Positions 51,439-60,440 of a DNA stretch of 64,000 bases are shown here, piece after piece. The DNA comes from Marinobacter nauticus (GTDB taxonomy: Bacteria > Pseudomonadota > Gammaproteobacteria > Enterobacterales > Shewanellaceae). A program made the position numbers and the translations under genes. The stretch covers positions 186,001 through 250,000 of the forward strand of contig NZ_JAHVJZ010000004.1 of assembly GCF_019801015.1 (NCBI RefSeq), read 5' to 3'. Under the pieces are notes generated by a model that was not told where the DNA came from, did no database searches, and saw nothing but the letters and a program-made list of their open reading frames with translations. Within the stretch, counting starts at the first letter, position 1, and the number at the start of each line of letters is the position of its first letter.

Positions 51439-52923
51439 ATGACGGATGTGACCCACTGGCACCAACGTGCCCAGTCCCTTTCCCTGAATACTCAGGCCTT
51501 TATCGACGGCCAGTTTGTTGATGCCGCCAGTGGCGACACCTTTGACACCATCAATCCCGCCACCGGTGAGGTGCTGGCCCGTATCGCCAGCTGCGACAAA
51601 ACCGACGCCGACCGCGCGGTGGAGTCCGCCCGCGCCGCGTTCGAAGACCGCCGTTGGGCCGGTCAGTCTCCGGCTCAGCGCAAGACGGTGCTGCTGAGGT
51701 TTGCTGAACTGATCGCCGAACACCGGGACGAGCTGGCCCTGCTGGAAAGCCTGGATATGGGCAAGCCCATTGGTGACGCACTGGGCTATGACGCCCCCGC
51801 GACGGCCCGCGCCATTGCCTGGCACGCGGAAGCGATCGACAAGCTCTATGACGAAGTCGCCCCGGTGGGTGACGACGCGCTGGCGCTGATCACCCGTGAG
51901 CCGCTGGGCGTGGTTTCTGCCATCGTGCCCTGGAACTTCCCACTGGTGATGGCCGCCTGGAAGTTGGGGCCGGCTCTGGCCACCGGCAACTCAGTGATCC
52001 TGAAGCCTTCCGAAAAGTCCCCGCTGTCCGCCCTGAAACTGGCCGAACTCGGCAAACAGGCCGGTCTGCCGGATGGCGTGTTTAACGTACTGCCCGGTTT
52101 TGGCCACACCGTGGGTGAAGCCCTGGCGATGCATATGGACGTCGACTGCATCACCTTTACCGGCTCCACCGCCGTGGGTAAGCACCTGCTGGAGTGCGCC
52201 GGTAAGAGCAACATGAAGCGCGCCTTTATGGAGTGCGGTGGTAAAAGCGCCCACATCGTCTGCGCCGACTGCGATGATCTGGATAAAGCTGCAGCCACAG
52301 CCGCTGCCGCCATCTGCTACAACCAGGGCGAAGTGTGCACCGCGGGTTCCCGCCTGCTGGTGGACAACGCCATCAAGGACCAATTCCTGCCCAAACTGAT
52401 CGCCCAATTTGAGCGCTGGCAACCCGCTGACCCACTGAATCCGGACAGCCCCATGGGCGCCATGGTCGATCAGATTCAGTATGACCGGGTGTGCCAGTTC
52501 ATCGATCTGGGCTTGTCTGAAGGCGCGACTCTGCTTGCCGGCGGCGTACCGCAGAAAACCGGCCCTGGCCTGTTTATCCCGCCCACCATCCTCAGCGATA
52601 TGACGCCGGAGCACACCCTGGCCCGGGAGGAGATCTTTGGCCCGGTACTGTCCGTGATCGGCTTCGACGGTCTGGATGAAGCGATCCGCATCGCCAACGA
52701 CAGTGATTACGGCCTCGCCGCCGGTCTCTGGACCAGCAACATCAGCAACGCCATCAAAGGCAGTCGCGCCCTGCGCGCCGGCACTGTGTTCGTCAACAAC
52801 TGGGATGGCGGTGATATGACCATGCCGTTTGGCGGCTATAAGCAGTCCGGCAATGGCCGCGACAAATCCCTGCACGCTATGGAGAAGTACACGGAGCTGA
52901 AAAGCACCTGGATTGAGCTCTGA
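51439..52923 (+). CDS. puuC: Gamma-glutamyl/aminobutyraldehyde-type aldehyde dehydrogenase
   Basis: A 494-residue NAD(P)-dependent aldehyde dehydrogenase starting at MTDVTHWHQRAQSLSLNTQ (51439); a GGAG lies nine bases before, and the earlier ATG at 51424 lies within that site. Motifs: PWNFPLVMAAWKLGPALATG, ILKPSEKSPLSALKLAELG, FTGSTAVGKHL, general base Glu265 in MECGGKSAHIV, catalytic Cys300 in NQGEVCTAGSR, and EEIFGPVLSVIGFDG. PuuC acts on gamma-glutamyl-gamma-aminobutyraldehyde, and close homologues oxidise 4-aminobutanal or 3-aminopropanal. Placed under an XRE-cupin regulator and beside beta-alanine genes. A terminator follows. Confidence 0.88.
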   Translation: MTDVTHWHQRAQSLSLNTQAFIDGQFVDAASGDTFDTINPATGEVLARIASCDKTDADRAVESARAAFEDRRWAGQSPAQRKTVLLRFAELIAEHRDELALLESLDMGKPIGDALGYDAPATARAIAWHAEAIDKLYDEVAPVGDDALALITREPLGVVSAIVPWNFPLVMAAWKLGPALATGNSVILKPSEKSPLSALKLAELGKQAGLPDGVFNVLPGFGHTVGEALAMHMDVDCITFTGSTAVGKHLLECAGKSNMKRAFMECGGKSAHIVCADCDDLDKAAATAAAAICYNQGEVCTAGSRLLVDNAIKDQFLPKLIAQFERWQPADPLNPDSPMGAMVDQIQYDRVCQFIDLGLSEGATLLAGGVPQKTGPGLFIPPTILSDMTPEHTLAREEIFGPVLSVIGFDGLDEAIRIANDSDYGLAAGLWTSNISNAIKGSRALRAGTVFVNNWDGGDMTMPFGGYKQSGNGRDKSLHAMEKYTELKSTWIEL

Positions 52924-52946
52924 CCCTGTTCGTCACGTGGTTCCTT

Positions 52947-52972
52947 GCCCGCCTTTATGGCGGGCTTTTTTT
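52947..52972 (+). terminator. Terminator after puuC
   Basis: Stem GCCCGCC/GGCGGGC with a five-base loop, then seven T. Confidence 0.93.
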
Positions 52973-52980
52973 CGGAAGCA

Positions 52981-53009
52981 AAAAAAAACGCCCCGGACCA
53001 ACCGGGGCG
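52981..53009 (-). terminator. Terminator after the PotF-like gene
   Basis: Stem CGCCCCGG/CCGGGGCG with a five-base loop and eight T on the minus strand. Confidence 0.93.
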
Positions 53010-53034
53010 ATGACCACAACAACCTGTTAAGCCC

Positions 53035-54120
53035 TTATCCCTTTTTAAAGGTTCGCCAAAGCCGGTTGCGCTCGCGGGTCTGAGACACGCCCAGGGCCTT
53101 GGCGGCAAACAACCGCTCCATCAGCGCCGCAGACGGGTAGATCCCCGGGTCATTCAGAATCTCCGGGGCAACGTGCTCCCGGGCCGCGCGGTTACCGTTG
53201 GCGAAATACATGCTGTTGGTGATCTCCGCCATCACCTGAGGCTTCAGGATGTAATCGATAAAGCGGTGTGCCAGTTCCGGGTGGCTGGCGTCTTTGGGGA
53301 TCACCATGGAGTCAAACCAGATCACCGAGCCCTGACGAGGCACATCAAACCCCACATCCACCCCTTTGCCCACCTCCTCGGCCCGCACCGAAGCCAGCGC
53401 GGCTTCTCCGCTCCAGGTCAACGCCAGACAGAGGTTGCCATTGGCCAGGTCATCAATGATCTGACCGGTGCTCATGTGGGTGATGTAGGGGCGAATCGCC
53501 ATCAGGGTCGCCTCCGCCCGCTTCAGCACCGCCGGGTCGTCACTGTAGGGGTCTTCCCCCAGGTAGTTAAGCACGATCCCCAGCACCTCCTCCGGTGCGT
53601 CGATCACAGCAATGCCGCACTCGGCCAGCTTGCTGGCATAGCGAGGCTCCAGCAACAGCCCCAGGTCGTCCGTCGCCACACCGGGCAATCGCGATGCCAC
53701 CGCCGAGCGCTCGTACGCCAGGCCGGTGGTGCCCCAGGTGTAGGGCACGCCATAGCGGTTGGCAGGGTCATGCGCCGACAGCGCCGAGAGGATCTGTGGA
53801 TCCAGATTGTCGTAGTTGCCAAGGCGCTCCCGCTGGATCGGCGCCAGGGCGCCGGTGGGGTACACCTTCTCCAGATTGCCACCGGCCAGCATCACCAGAT
53901 CGTAACCGGACTGGCCGGTCAGCAGCTTGGTCTCGACCAGTTCCATGGAGTCGAAGGTGGTGTAGTTGACTCGAATCCCGGTCTCTTTCTCAAAGTTGGC
54001 GATGGTGTCCGGTGCAATGTACTCAAACCAGTTGTAGACATTGAGAACCGGATTCTCCGCCGCCTGCAGCGTCAGCGAAGCCAGCAGGCCGACGGTGGCC
54101 AGCGTTATGGTCTTTTTCAT
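53035..54120 (-). CDS. PotF-like polyamine-binding protein (agmatine operon)
   Basis: A 361-residue periplasmic binding protein: signal peptide MKKTITLATVGLLASLTLQA, then VLNVYNWFEYIAPDTIANFE, the PotD/PotF N-terminus. Later segments match PotF: YDLVMLAGGNLEKVYP, YGVPYTWGTTGLAYERSAVA, LANGNLCLALTWSGEA and WFDSMVIPKDASHPELAHRF. It starts on the aguB stop (TGATG) and has no permease or ATPase next to it, so it must borrow them, perhaps from potGHI 6 kb away. Its place after aguA-aguB suggests it binds agmatine, carbamoylputrescine or putrescine. That specificity is inference. A second PotF copy exists at the right edge. Confidence 0.88.
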   Translation of the reverse strand: MKKTITLATVGLLASLTLQAAENPVLNVYNWFEYIAPDTIANFEKETGIRVNYTTFDSMELVETKLLTGQSGYDLVMLAGGNLEKVYPTGALAPIQRERLGNYDNLDPQILSALSAHDPANRYGVPYTWGTTGLAYERSAVASRLPGVATDDLGLLLEPRYASKLAECGIAVIDAPEEVLGIVLNYLGEDPYSDDPAVLKRAEATLMAIRPYITHMSTGQIIDDLANGNLCLALTWSGEAALASVRAEEVGKGVDVGFDVPRQGSVIWFDSMVIPKDASHPELAHRFIDYILKPQVMAEITNSMYFANGNRAAREHVAPEILNDPGIYPSAALMERLFAAKALGVSQTRERNRLWRTFKKG

Positions 54121-55019
54121 CACTGTTCTCCCTGTCCGTGGTAAGGGGTCTGGCCATCCAGCGTCGCCAGAGTCTGGTAGAGATCCGGGCGGCGATCCCG
54201 AAACAGCCCCCATTCGGCCCGATAGGCGGCGACCGTGTCCAGATCGAAGGTGTGAGTCAGCAGCTGGGACTCGGTGCGATTGGCCTCCTGAACCTTGGCC
54301 CCGGTGTGATCCGCGATAAAGCTGCTGCCATAGAAGGTCATCGCCATATCATTCTCAGTGGCGACCTCACGACCAATCCGATTGGAGGCCACCACGGGAA
54401 TCACGTTGGCCGCGGCATGCCCTTGCATGGTGCGCTGCCAGTGGGGCATCGAATCGATGCTGGGATCATTGGGCTCGGAGCCAATTGCGGTCGGATAGAG
54501 CAGCAGTTCGGCTCCCATCAGAGTCATCGCACGCGCCGCCTCCGGAAACCACTGGTCCCAGCAAATGCCAACCCCAATCCGCGCGTAGGCGGTGTCCCAG
54601 ACTCTGAAGCCGGTATCCCCGGGGCTGAAGTAGGTCTTCTCCTGATAGCCAATGGCATTGGGGATGTGGGATTTGCGATACACCCCAAGCACTTTACCGT
54701 CGGCATCGATCATCGCCAGTGAGTTGAAAAACGCCTGGCCAGCCCGCTCGAACCAACTGATGGGCAACACCACGGCCAGTTCACGGGCCAGCTCAGCAAA
54801 GCGCTGGATCAGCGGACTGCTTTCCACACTGGAGGCCAGCTCGAAGTGCTTGGCGGATTGCTCAATGCAGAAATAGGGCGTCTCGAACAACTCCTGCAAC
54901 AGAATGACCTGCGCGCCGTCAGCAGCGGCCTGACGAACCAGAGTCTCAGCACGGTCCAGATTACCGGGCAGGTTCCAGTCACAGGCCATCTGGGTGGCGG
55001 CTACGGTGACAAGTTTCAT
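54120..55019 (-). CDS. aguB: N-carbamoylputrescine amidohydrolase
   Basis: A 299-residue nitrilase-family enzyme that hydrolyses N-carbamoylputrescine to putrescine, ammonia and CO2. Glu-Lys-Cys triad: Glu43 in LQELFETPYFC, Lys116 in VYRKSHIP, Cys153 in GICWDQWFPE. The AguB-specific LFETPYFCIEQ and WDQWFPEAARAMTL are seen; other nitrilases differ here. Length is standard for bacterial AguB. Its start overlaps the aguA stop, and a PotF-like gene follows with a stop/start overlap, so three genes are coupled. Confidence 0.94.
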   Translation of the reverse strand: MKLVTVAATQMACDWNLPGNLDRAETLVRQAAADGAQVILLQELFETPYFCIEQSAKHFELASSVESSPLIQRFAELARELAVVLPISWFERAGQAFFNSLAMIDADGKVLGVYRKSHIPNAIGYQEKTYFSPGDTGFRVWDTAYARIGVGICWDQWFPEAARAMTLMGAELLLYPTAIGSEPNDPSIDSMPHWQRTMQGHAAANVIPVVASNRIGREVATENDMAMTFYGSSFIADHTGAKVQEANRTESQLLTHTFDLDTVAAYRAEWGLFRDRRPDLYQTLATLDGQTPYHGQGEQ

Positions 55020-56050
55020 GAGTGCTCCTTGTTAAGGGGTTGGGGTTGCTGCTGAGTGATGCAATGGATGTTGCCGCCACCGTGCAGGATGGCCAGACTC
55101 GGCACCCCCACGACCTCAAGGTGGGGAAACTGGGCCGCAAACACGGCGCGAGCGCGGGCGTCGTATTCGACGTCGCCAAACTGAGGGATCACCACGGCGC
55201 CATTGGCCCGGTAAAAGTTGATGTAAGAGAGGCCCAGACGGGTTCCATCGGCCATATACCGGGCCGGAGGCTGTTCCACCTCGATAACAGTCAGGGCGCG
55301 CCCTTTGGCATCCAGGGACTGCTTAAGCCGGGCCAGGTTGGCCGCCAGCGCCGGGTAGTTCTCATCGTCCGGATCCCGGCTGACCAGCGCCATCACGATG
55401 CCCGGAGCGAGGAAGCAGGCCAGCATATCCACATGGCCGTCGGTGGGGTCATCCTTCAGCCCTCTGTCCAGCCAAATCACTTTCTGCGCATTGAGGTAGC
55501 CTTTGAGGTTAGCCTCTATGGTCTCCTGGCTGAGGCCGGGATTGCGGTTGGCGTTCAGCAGGCATTGCCGGGTCACCAGCACCGTGCCCTCGCCATCAAC
55601 ATGAAACGAGCCGCCCTCCAAGACCTGGGGGCCGGTGAAGCGGGTCATCGACAAGTCTGCCAACACCTGACGGGCCACCAAACGGTCTTTGGCGTAGGCG
55701 TAATCTTCCCCCCAGCCATTGAACTCCCAGTCCACCGCGGCGCAGCGGCCATCGGGGTGAAGCAGGAAGGTGGGACCGTTGTCGCGGAACCAGCTGTCAT
55801 CAAGGGCCATCAACTTAATCTCGATGCCGGGGCCACAGAGCGTGCGGGCTTCCGCTTCATCTTCGGGGCGAACCAGCATGATCACCGGTTCAAAGCGGGC
55901 GATGGCCTGAGCCACGGCGGCGTACTCACGACGCGCCGCCTCGAACTGGCCATTAAACACCGGGGGGTTGCAGGGCCAGGCCATCCAACAGGCCTGATGG
56001 GGGTGCCACTCGGCTGGCATATAAAACCCCTGCTGGGTTGGCGTATCCAT
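55016..56050 (-). CDS. aguA: Agmatine deiminase
   Basis: A 344-residue enzyme of the porphyromonas-type peptidylarginine deiminase/AguA family that turns agmatine into N-carbamoylputrescine and ammonia. N-terminus MPAEWHPHQACWMAWPCNPP, then MALDDSWFRDNGPTFLL and WEFNGWGEDYAYAKD, the conserved TDGHVDMLACF, and the nucleophile Cys330 in HGGGNIHCITQQQP. The first gene of a three-gene operon (aguA-aguB-potF-like), divergent from a LysR gene. Arginine decarboxylation or uptake would supply its substrate. The start has an AAGGAA site. Confidence 0.95.
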   Translation of the reverse strand: MDTPTQQGFYMPAEWHPHQACWMAWPCNPPVFNGQFEAARREYAAVAQAIARFEPVIMLVRPEDEAEARTLCGPGIEIKLMALDDSWFRDNGPTFLLHPDGRCAAVDWEFNGWGEDYAYAKDRLVARQVLADLSMTRFTGPQVLEGGSFHVDGEGTVLVTRQCLLNANRNPGLSQETIEANLKGYLNAQKVIWLDRGLKDDPTDGHVDMLACFLAPGIVMALVSRDPDDENYPALAANLARLKQSLDAKGRALTVIEVEQPPARYMADGTRLGLSYINFYRANGAVVIPQFGDVEYDARARAVFAAQFPHLEVVGVPSLAILHGGGNIHCITQQQPQPLNKEHS

Positions 56051-56172
56051 GACGTTCCTTGTTGTGGTGAATGTATGACCAACCTAGGGTTTACCAAATC
56101 ATGTTTGAAGTGCATTGTTTACATAGCAACATGAAGAAAATTGATAATTGATGAGCAATACGGGAGGACCCC

Positions 56173-57111
56173 ATGCTCAAACAGATGGATCTGAACCTGC
56201 TCAAAGTGTTCGATGCTCTGATGGAGCACCAACACCTGACCCGGGCCGCCGAATCGATCCACCTCAGTCAGTCGGCCATGAGCCATGCCCTGGCCAGATT
56301 GCGCAGTCAGTTGGACGACACCCTTTTCGTCCGCGCCCAGACCGGCATGAAACCCACCGCTCGGGCGCAGCAACTGGCACCGGTTATCCGCCACGCACTG
56401 AGAAGCCTTGAGGTGGGATTGCAGCCACCGGAGCCGTTCGACCCAGGCAGCAGTGACCGAACCTTCCGCCTGAGTGCCATCGACTACTTCGAGTTTCTGC
56501 TGCTGCCGGAGCTGGCTGGTCACTTGCAGCAGTGTGCCCCCGGGGTGCGGGTGCAGGTGGACCTGCTGCCGGCCTGGGTGCCGGAAGACGCTCTGGAGAG
56601 TGGCGAGATCGACGCCGTCGTGTCAGTCGCGGGACACCAAAACATCAGTAGCCGACTGACCCGCACGCCCTGGCTGCAGGAGCGGCTGGTGGGGCTGACC
56701 AGTCTGAGCAGCCCCATTGCGCCGGCACTGAGCCTGGCCGAATTTGCCCGCGTGCCTCAGGTGCAGATTGACGTGTTCAGCAGCGGCTTTGGTGGGCTGG
56801 ATGCCTGGCTGGAAGCGGCAGGGATCCGACGCAATCTGGTGATGACCGCACTGAGCTATTCGGTGGCGGCCCGCGTGGTGGAGAAAACCGGCTACCTGCT
56901 CTGTGTACCGGAGCGGATCGCCCGCATTCTGGTGCAGATGCTGGCGCTGCGTCAGGTGCGCCTGCCTGCGGCGTTGCCACAGTTCGACATCGAGCTGATT
57001 ACCCACCCCCGATTTGCCGCCACGCCAGCTCACCAATGGTTTATCGGGGTACTCAGGCAGGTGGGGGATCAGCTCGATGGCCATTCCCCAATCCATTCTG
57101 GAGCGGACTGA
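56173..57111 (+). CDS. LysR-family regulator, divergent from aguA
   Basis: A 312-residue LysR regulator: HTH (about 4-62) with MDLNLLKVFDALMEHQHLTR, AAESIHLSQSAMSHALARLR, LFVRAQTGMKPTARAQQ; the effector domain starts near 90. The start has a strong GGGAGG. Divergent placement suggests it controls aguA-aguB-potF. The 120-bp gap contains AT-rich sites with T-N11-A patterns but none I would call. Its last 43 bp overlap the convergent CoA-transferase gene. Confidence 0.88.
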   Translation: MLKQMDLNLLKVFDALMEHQHLTRAAESIHLSQSAMSHALARLRSQLDDTLFVRAQTGMKPTARAQQLAPVIRHALRSLEVGLQPPEPFDPGSSDRTFRLSAIDYFEFLLLPELAGHLQQCAPGVRVQVDLLPAWVPEDALESGEIDAVVSVAGHQNISSRLTRTPWLQERLVGLTSLSSPIAPALSLAEFARVPQVQIDVFSSGFGGLDAWLEAAGIRRNLVMTALSYSVAARVVEKTGYLLCVPERIARILVQMLALRQVRLPAALPQFDIELITHPRFAATPAHQWFIGVLRQVGDQLDGHSPIHSGAD

Positions 57112-58229
57112 CCCAGAGCCGGCGGCGCACTGCGGTACTGGACCGGCGTGCGCGACAGCTTGATGGGGTTGCCGGGCAACGCCACCTCCGCACCATTGGT
57201 GTGTTGCAGGGTGACCACCATCTCCCGGGCCCGGATCTGAGGGTCGGCGAACACTTCCTGCACCGAGTTGATCGGACCCGCCGGGATCCCCGCCTGCTCC
57301 AATTGAGTCAACCAGTGGTCGCGGCCCCCGGCGAGAAACGCCCGGGCCAGAGCCGGCACCAGTTCCGACCGATGTGCCACCCTGGCGGCGTTGGTGGCGA
57401 AGCGCGGGTCGCTCGCCCGGTCCGCCATCCCCAGCAGCTCGCACAGGCGGCCAAACTGGGCATCATTGCCCACCGCCAGCACCAGCTCACCATCGGCGCA
57501 GACAAAGCTCTGGTACGGCACGATGTTGGGATGCGCATTGCCCAACCGGCCCGGATTCAGTCCGCCCACCAGCGCATTGGTGGCCTGGTTGGCCAGGGTG
57601 GCGGCGGTAACGTCCAGCAGCGCCAGGTCGATGTTCTGGCCCTGTCCGGATTGCTGACGTTCATTGAGTGCGGCCAGTATCCCGACCGTCGCGTACAGAC
57701 CGGTCATGATGTCAGTCAGCGCCACGCCGACCTTTTGCGGCTCGCCCTGGGGCGAACCGGTGATGCTCATCAGCCCTCCCATGGCCTGTACCAGCAGGTC
57801 ATAGCCGGGACGATTACGATAGGGGCCGGTTTGGCCAAATCCCGTGATACTGCAATAGATCAGCGCCGGGTTCAGGGCAGTCAGGGTTGAGTAGTCCAGC
57901 CCCATCCGCGCCGCATCGCCCACCTTAAAGTTCTCAATCACCACATCACACTGTGCCGCCAACTCCCGGCAGCGTTGCTGGTCCTGCGGTTGAGACAGGT
58001 CCAGACAAACCGACCGCTTGCCCCGGTTAGCACACAGAAAGTATGCAGACTCCCGCTCGCCGTTCGACCCCTCGAGAAACGGGGGGCCCCACTGCCGGGT
58101 GTCGTCCCCCCGACCGGGGCGTTCCACTTTGATCACTTCCGCGCCCAGATCCGCCAGTAACTGACCGGCCCAGGGACCGGCAAGCACCCGGGACAGATCC
58201 AGCACCCGAACTCCGGTTAATGCCCCCAT
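57069..58229 (-). CDS. CaiB/BaiF (class III) CoA-transferase, probably glutarate CoA-transferase
   Basis: A 386-residue class III CoA-transferase. The start at 58229 gives GALTGVRVLDLSRVLAGPWA with a GAGGGA site; an upstream in-frame codon gives a poorer one. Features: LLADLGAEVIKVERPGRGDD, SAYFLCANRGKRSVCLDLS, FKVGDAARMGLDY, YCSITGFGQTGPYRNRPGYD (about 126-145, where the catalytic Asp occurs), and RGSPGEPQKVGVALTDIMTG-like. It follows gcdH by ten bases, and the pair resembles the glutarate catabolic operon of Pseudomonas and the human SUGCT-GCDH pair, so succinyl-CoA:glutarate transfer is likely. Its 3' end overlaps the convergent LysR gene. Confidence 0.85.
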   Translation of the reverse strand: MGALTGVRVLDLSRVLAGPWAGQLLADLGAEVIKVERPGRGDDTRQWGPPFLEGSNGERESAYFLCANRGKRSVCLDLSQPQDQQRCRELAAQCDVVIENFKVGDAARMGLDYSTLTALNPALIYCSITGFGQTGPYRNRPGYDLLVQAMGGLMSITGSPQGEPQKVGVALTDIMTGLYATVGILAALNERQQSGQGQNIDLALLDVTAATLANQATNALVGGLNPGRLGNAHPNIVPYQSFVCADGELVLAVGNDAQFGRLCELLGMADRASDPRFATNAARVAHRSELVPALARAFLAGGRDHWLTQLEQAGIPAGPINSVQEVFADPQIRAREMVVTLQHTNGAEVALPGNPIKLSRTPVQYRSAPPALGQSAPEWIGEWPSS

Positions 58230-58239
58230 ATCCCGTCCC

Positions 58240-59409
58240 TCAGAACGCCGCAATGCCGGTCTGGGCCCGGCCCAGAATCAGCCCATGGATGTCGTAGGTG
58301 CCCTCGTAGGTGTTGACCACCTCCAGGTTGCACATGTGGCGCATCACCGGATATTCATCAGAGATACCGTTGCCGCCCAGCATGTCCCGGGCTGTGCGGG
58401 CGATCTCCAGTGCCTTGCTGCAGTTGTTGCGTTTGATCAGGGAGATCAGGTCCGGCGAGATGCCGCCCAGATCGAACATCTGTCCTGCCCGCAAGGCGCC
58501 CTGAAGGGCAAGGGCAATCTCGGTCTGCATATTGGCCAGTTTGGTCTGAACCAGTTGGGTCGCGGCCAGAGGCCGGCCAAACTGAGTGCGGTCCATCGTG
58601 TAATCACGGGCGGTATGCCAGCACGCTTCCGCCGCGCCCATGGCGCCCCAGGCGATGCCATACCGGGCGTTGTTCAGACAACTGAACGGCCCCTTCAGAC
58701 CACTGACATTGGGCAGCATATGCTCATCACTGACCGTCACCTCATCCATCACGATCTCACCGGTCACCGACGTCCGCAGCGCCAGCTTGCCGTCAATCTT
58801 GGGGGCGCTGAGACCCGCCATCCCTTTTTCCAGGATGAAGCCCCGAATCGACTCATCGTCCAGCTTGGCCCACACCACAAACACATCGGCAATGGGGCTG
58901 TTGGTGATCCAGGTTTTGCTGCCGCTGATGGAGTAGCCATTGTCAGTCTTACGCGCCCGGGTCACCATGCCGCCCGGATCCGAGCCGTGATTGGGCTCGG
59001 TCAGGCCAAACGCCCCGACCCATTCGCCACTGGCCAGTTTCGGCAGGTAGCGCTGCTTCTGTGCCTCACTGCCAAACGCATAGATCGGGTACATCACCAA
59101 AGAGGACTGCACGCTCATCATCGAACGAAAGCCGGAGTCCACCCGCTCAATTTCCCGGGCAATGAGACCGTAGCTGACGTAGTCCACACCGGCGCCATAC
59201 TCCGGCAACGTGGCCCCAAGCAATCCCAGCTCGCCCATCTCCCGAAAGATGGACCTATCCGTCTGCTCATTCTGGTACGCCGCCCGAACCCGCGGGGCAA
59301 GTTGCTCCTGGGCGTAGGCCCGGGCGGTATCCATAACCAGTCGCTGCTCTTCGGTCAGCTGTTGTTCCAGCAGGAATGGGTCCTGCCATACCATTTTGCT
59401 CCATGCCAC
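58240..59409 (-). CDS. gcdH: Glutaryl-CoA dehydrogenase
   Basis: A 389-residue FAD enzyme of the acyl-CoA dehydrogenase family that oxidises and decarboxylates glutaryl-CoA to crotonyl-CoA. The chosen start is GTG (59409) with AGGGAG seven bases before, giving [18 protein letters not shown], colinear with Pseudomonas GcdH; an inner ATG at 59394 is an alternative. Motifs: [17 protein letters not shown] (FAD site), [39 protein letters not shown], and catalytic Glu369 in [10 protein letters not shown]. The CoA-transferase follows at once. Divergent from a LysR gene that resembles GcdR. Confidence 0.94.
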   Translation of the reverse strand: MAWSKMVWQDPFLLEQQLTEEQRLVMDTARAYAQEQLAPRVRAAYQNEQTDRSIFREMGELGLLGATLPEYGAGVDYVSYGLIAREIERVDSGFRSMMSVQSSLVMYPIYAFGSEAQKQRYLPKLASGEWVGAFGLTEPNHGSDPGGMVTRARKTDNGYSISGSKTWITNSPIADVFVVWAKLDDESIRGFILEKGMAGLSAPKIDGKLALRTSVTGEIVMDEVTVSDEHMLPNVSGLKGPFSCLNNARYGIAWGAMGAAEACWHTARDYTMDRTQFGRPLAATQLVQTKLANMQTEIALALQGALRAGQMFDLGGISPDLISLIKRNNCSKALEIARTARDMLGGNGISDEYPVMRHMCNLEVVNTYEGTYDIHGLILGRAQTGIAAF

Positions 59410-59464
59410 GGGCGCTCTCCCTCTCTTATGTCCAGTTCCCACTAGCTTAGAGAGGCCACGCTGA

Positions 59465-59492
59465 TATATAAAACATATGTTAAATATGTTTT
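59465..59492. promoter_or_regulatory. Palindromic AT-rich region between gcdH and its LysR gene
   Basis: A perfect palindrome AACATATGTT (59472-59481) is followed by AATATGTTTTT. It lies in the short AT-rich divergent gap, as expected for a LysR-type binding site. Confidence 0.55.
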
Positions 59493-59507
59493 TCATAGTT
59501 TGTACAT

Positions 59508-60440
59508 ATGGATATTCGAAAGCTTGAGATCTTCTCTACCGTTGCGCGCCTTGGCAGCATCACCGCCGCTGCGAAGCAGCTGCATATGGCGCAGCCAGCG
59601 GTCTCCATCGCCATACAAAAGCTGGAGCACCAACTGGGGTGTGCCCTGCTTCATCGCGACCGTAAAGGGGTTCGCCTGACGGCAGAGGGACAGTTGGCCC
59701 TGAGCCAGGCCGAACGAGTGCTGTCGGAGATGGGCGCGTTTACCGAGCTGATGACTCAGGCCAAAGCGCTGATGACCGGCACCGTCACCCTGAGCTGTCC
59801 CGCCATGCTGGCCAACTACGTCCTTCCTGACCTGCTGGCGCCGTTTCTGGCGCGCTATCCTGGATTAACCGCTTCTGTGCAACAGGCTGGCACTCAGGCG
59901 ATCGCCCAGGGGCTGCTCGGGGGTGAGGTGGAGCTGGGGGTGGTCAGTGAAGCCCCGCCCGCGGAACTGGACCACCTGAGCCTGCTGCGCACCAACATGG
60001 TGCTGCTGGTGCCGGAGTCCCACCCAATGGCCCAACAACAACGCGTGTCTGTTCACGCCCTTCAGGGGGTGCCCATGGTGGTGTATCAGCGGGAGTACCA
60101 TCTGCGGCAACGGCTGGACCGGCTGTGCCGCAGCCACGAGGTGCGACCGGACATCAAGCTGGAAACCAACTTTCTGCCACTGATTGCCCGAATGGTGCGG
60201 GAGGGGGTGGGCATTGGCATCGGACTTGAGGCCATGGCGCTGCAGGAACCGGGAATAAAAGGGGTCTCCCTGGCTGAGGAGACCCCGTTTGAGCTGGCGC
60301 TGGCCTGGCTGGCAAAACGACCATTAAGCCGTGCCAACCAAGCCTTTCTGGATTACCTGAAAACCGTCACCCCATCGCCTGGAGACGCAGCTCTTCTTTA
60401 CGCCGCTTCTCCTGACGTGCCATCAGGTACCAGCCGATAA
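59508..60440 (+). CDS. LysR-family regulator (GcdR-like)
   Basis: A 310-residue LysR regulator: HTH with [60 protein letters not shown]; effector domain from about 92. It is divergent from gcdH; in Pseudomonas GcdR activates gcdH in response to glutarate, hence the suggested name. The 3' end overlaps the convergent potI gene by 74 bp. Codon use is like its neighbours. Confidence 0.86.
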   Translation: MDIRKLEIFSTVARLGSITAAAKQLHMAQPAVSIAIQKLEHQLGCALLHRDRKGVRLTAEGQLALSQAERVLSEMGAFTELMTQAKALMTGTVTLSCPAMLANYVLPDLLAPFLARYPGLTASVQQAGTQAIAQGLLGGEVELGVVSEAPPAELDHLSLLRTNMVLLVPESHPMAQQQRVSVHALQGVPMVVYQREYHLRQRLDRLCRSHEVRPDIKLETNFLPLIARMVREGVGIGIGLEAMALQEPGIKGVSLAEETPFELALAWLAKRPLSRANQAFLDYLKTVTPSPGDAALLYAASPDVPSGTSR

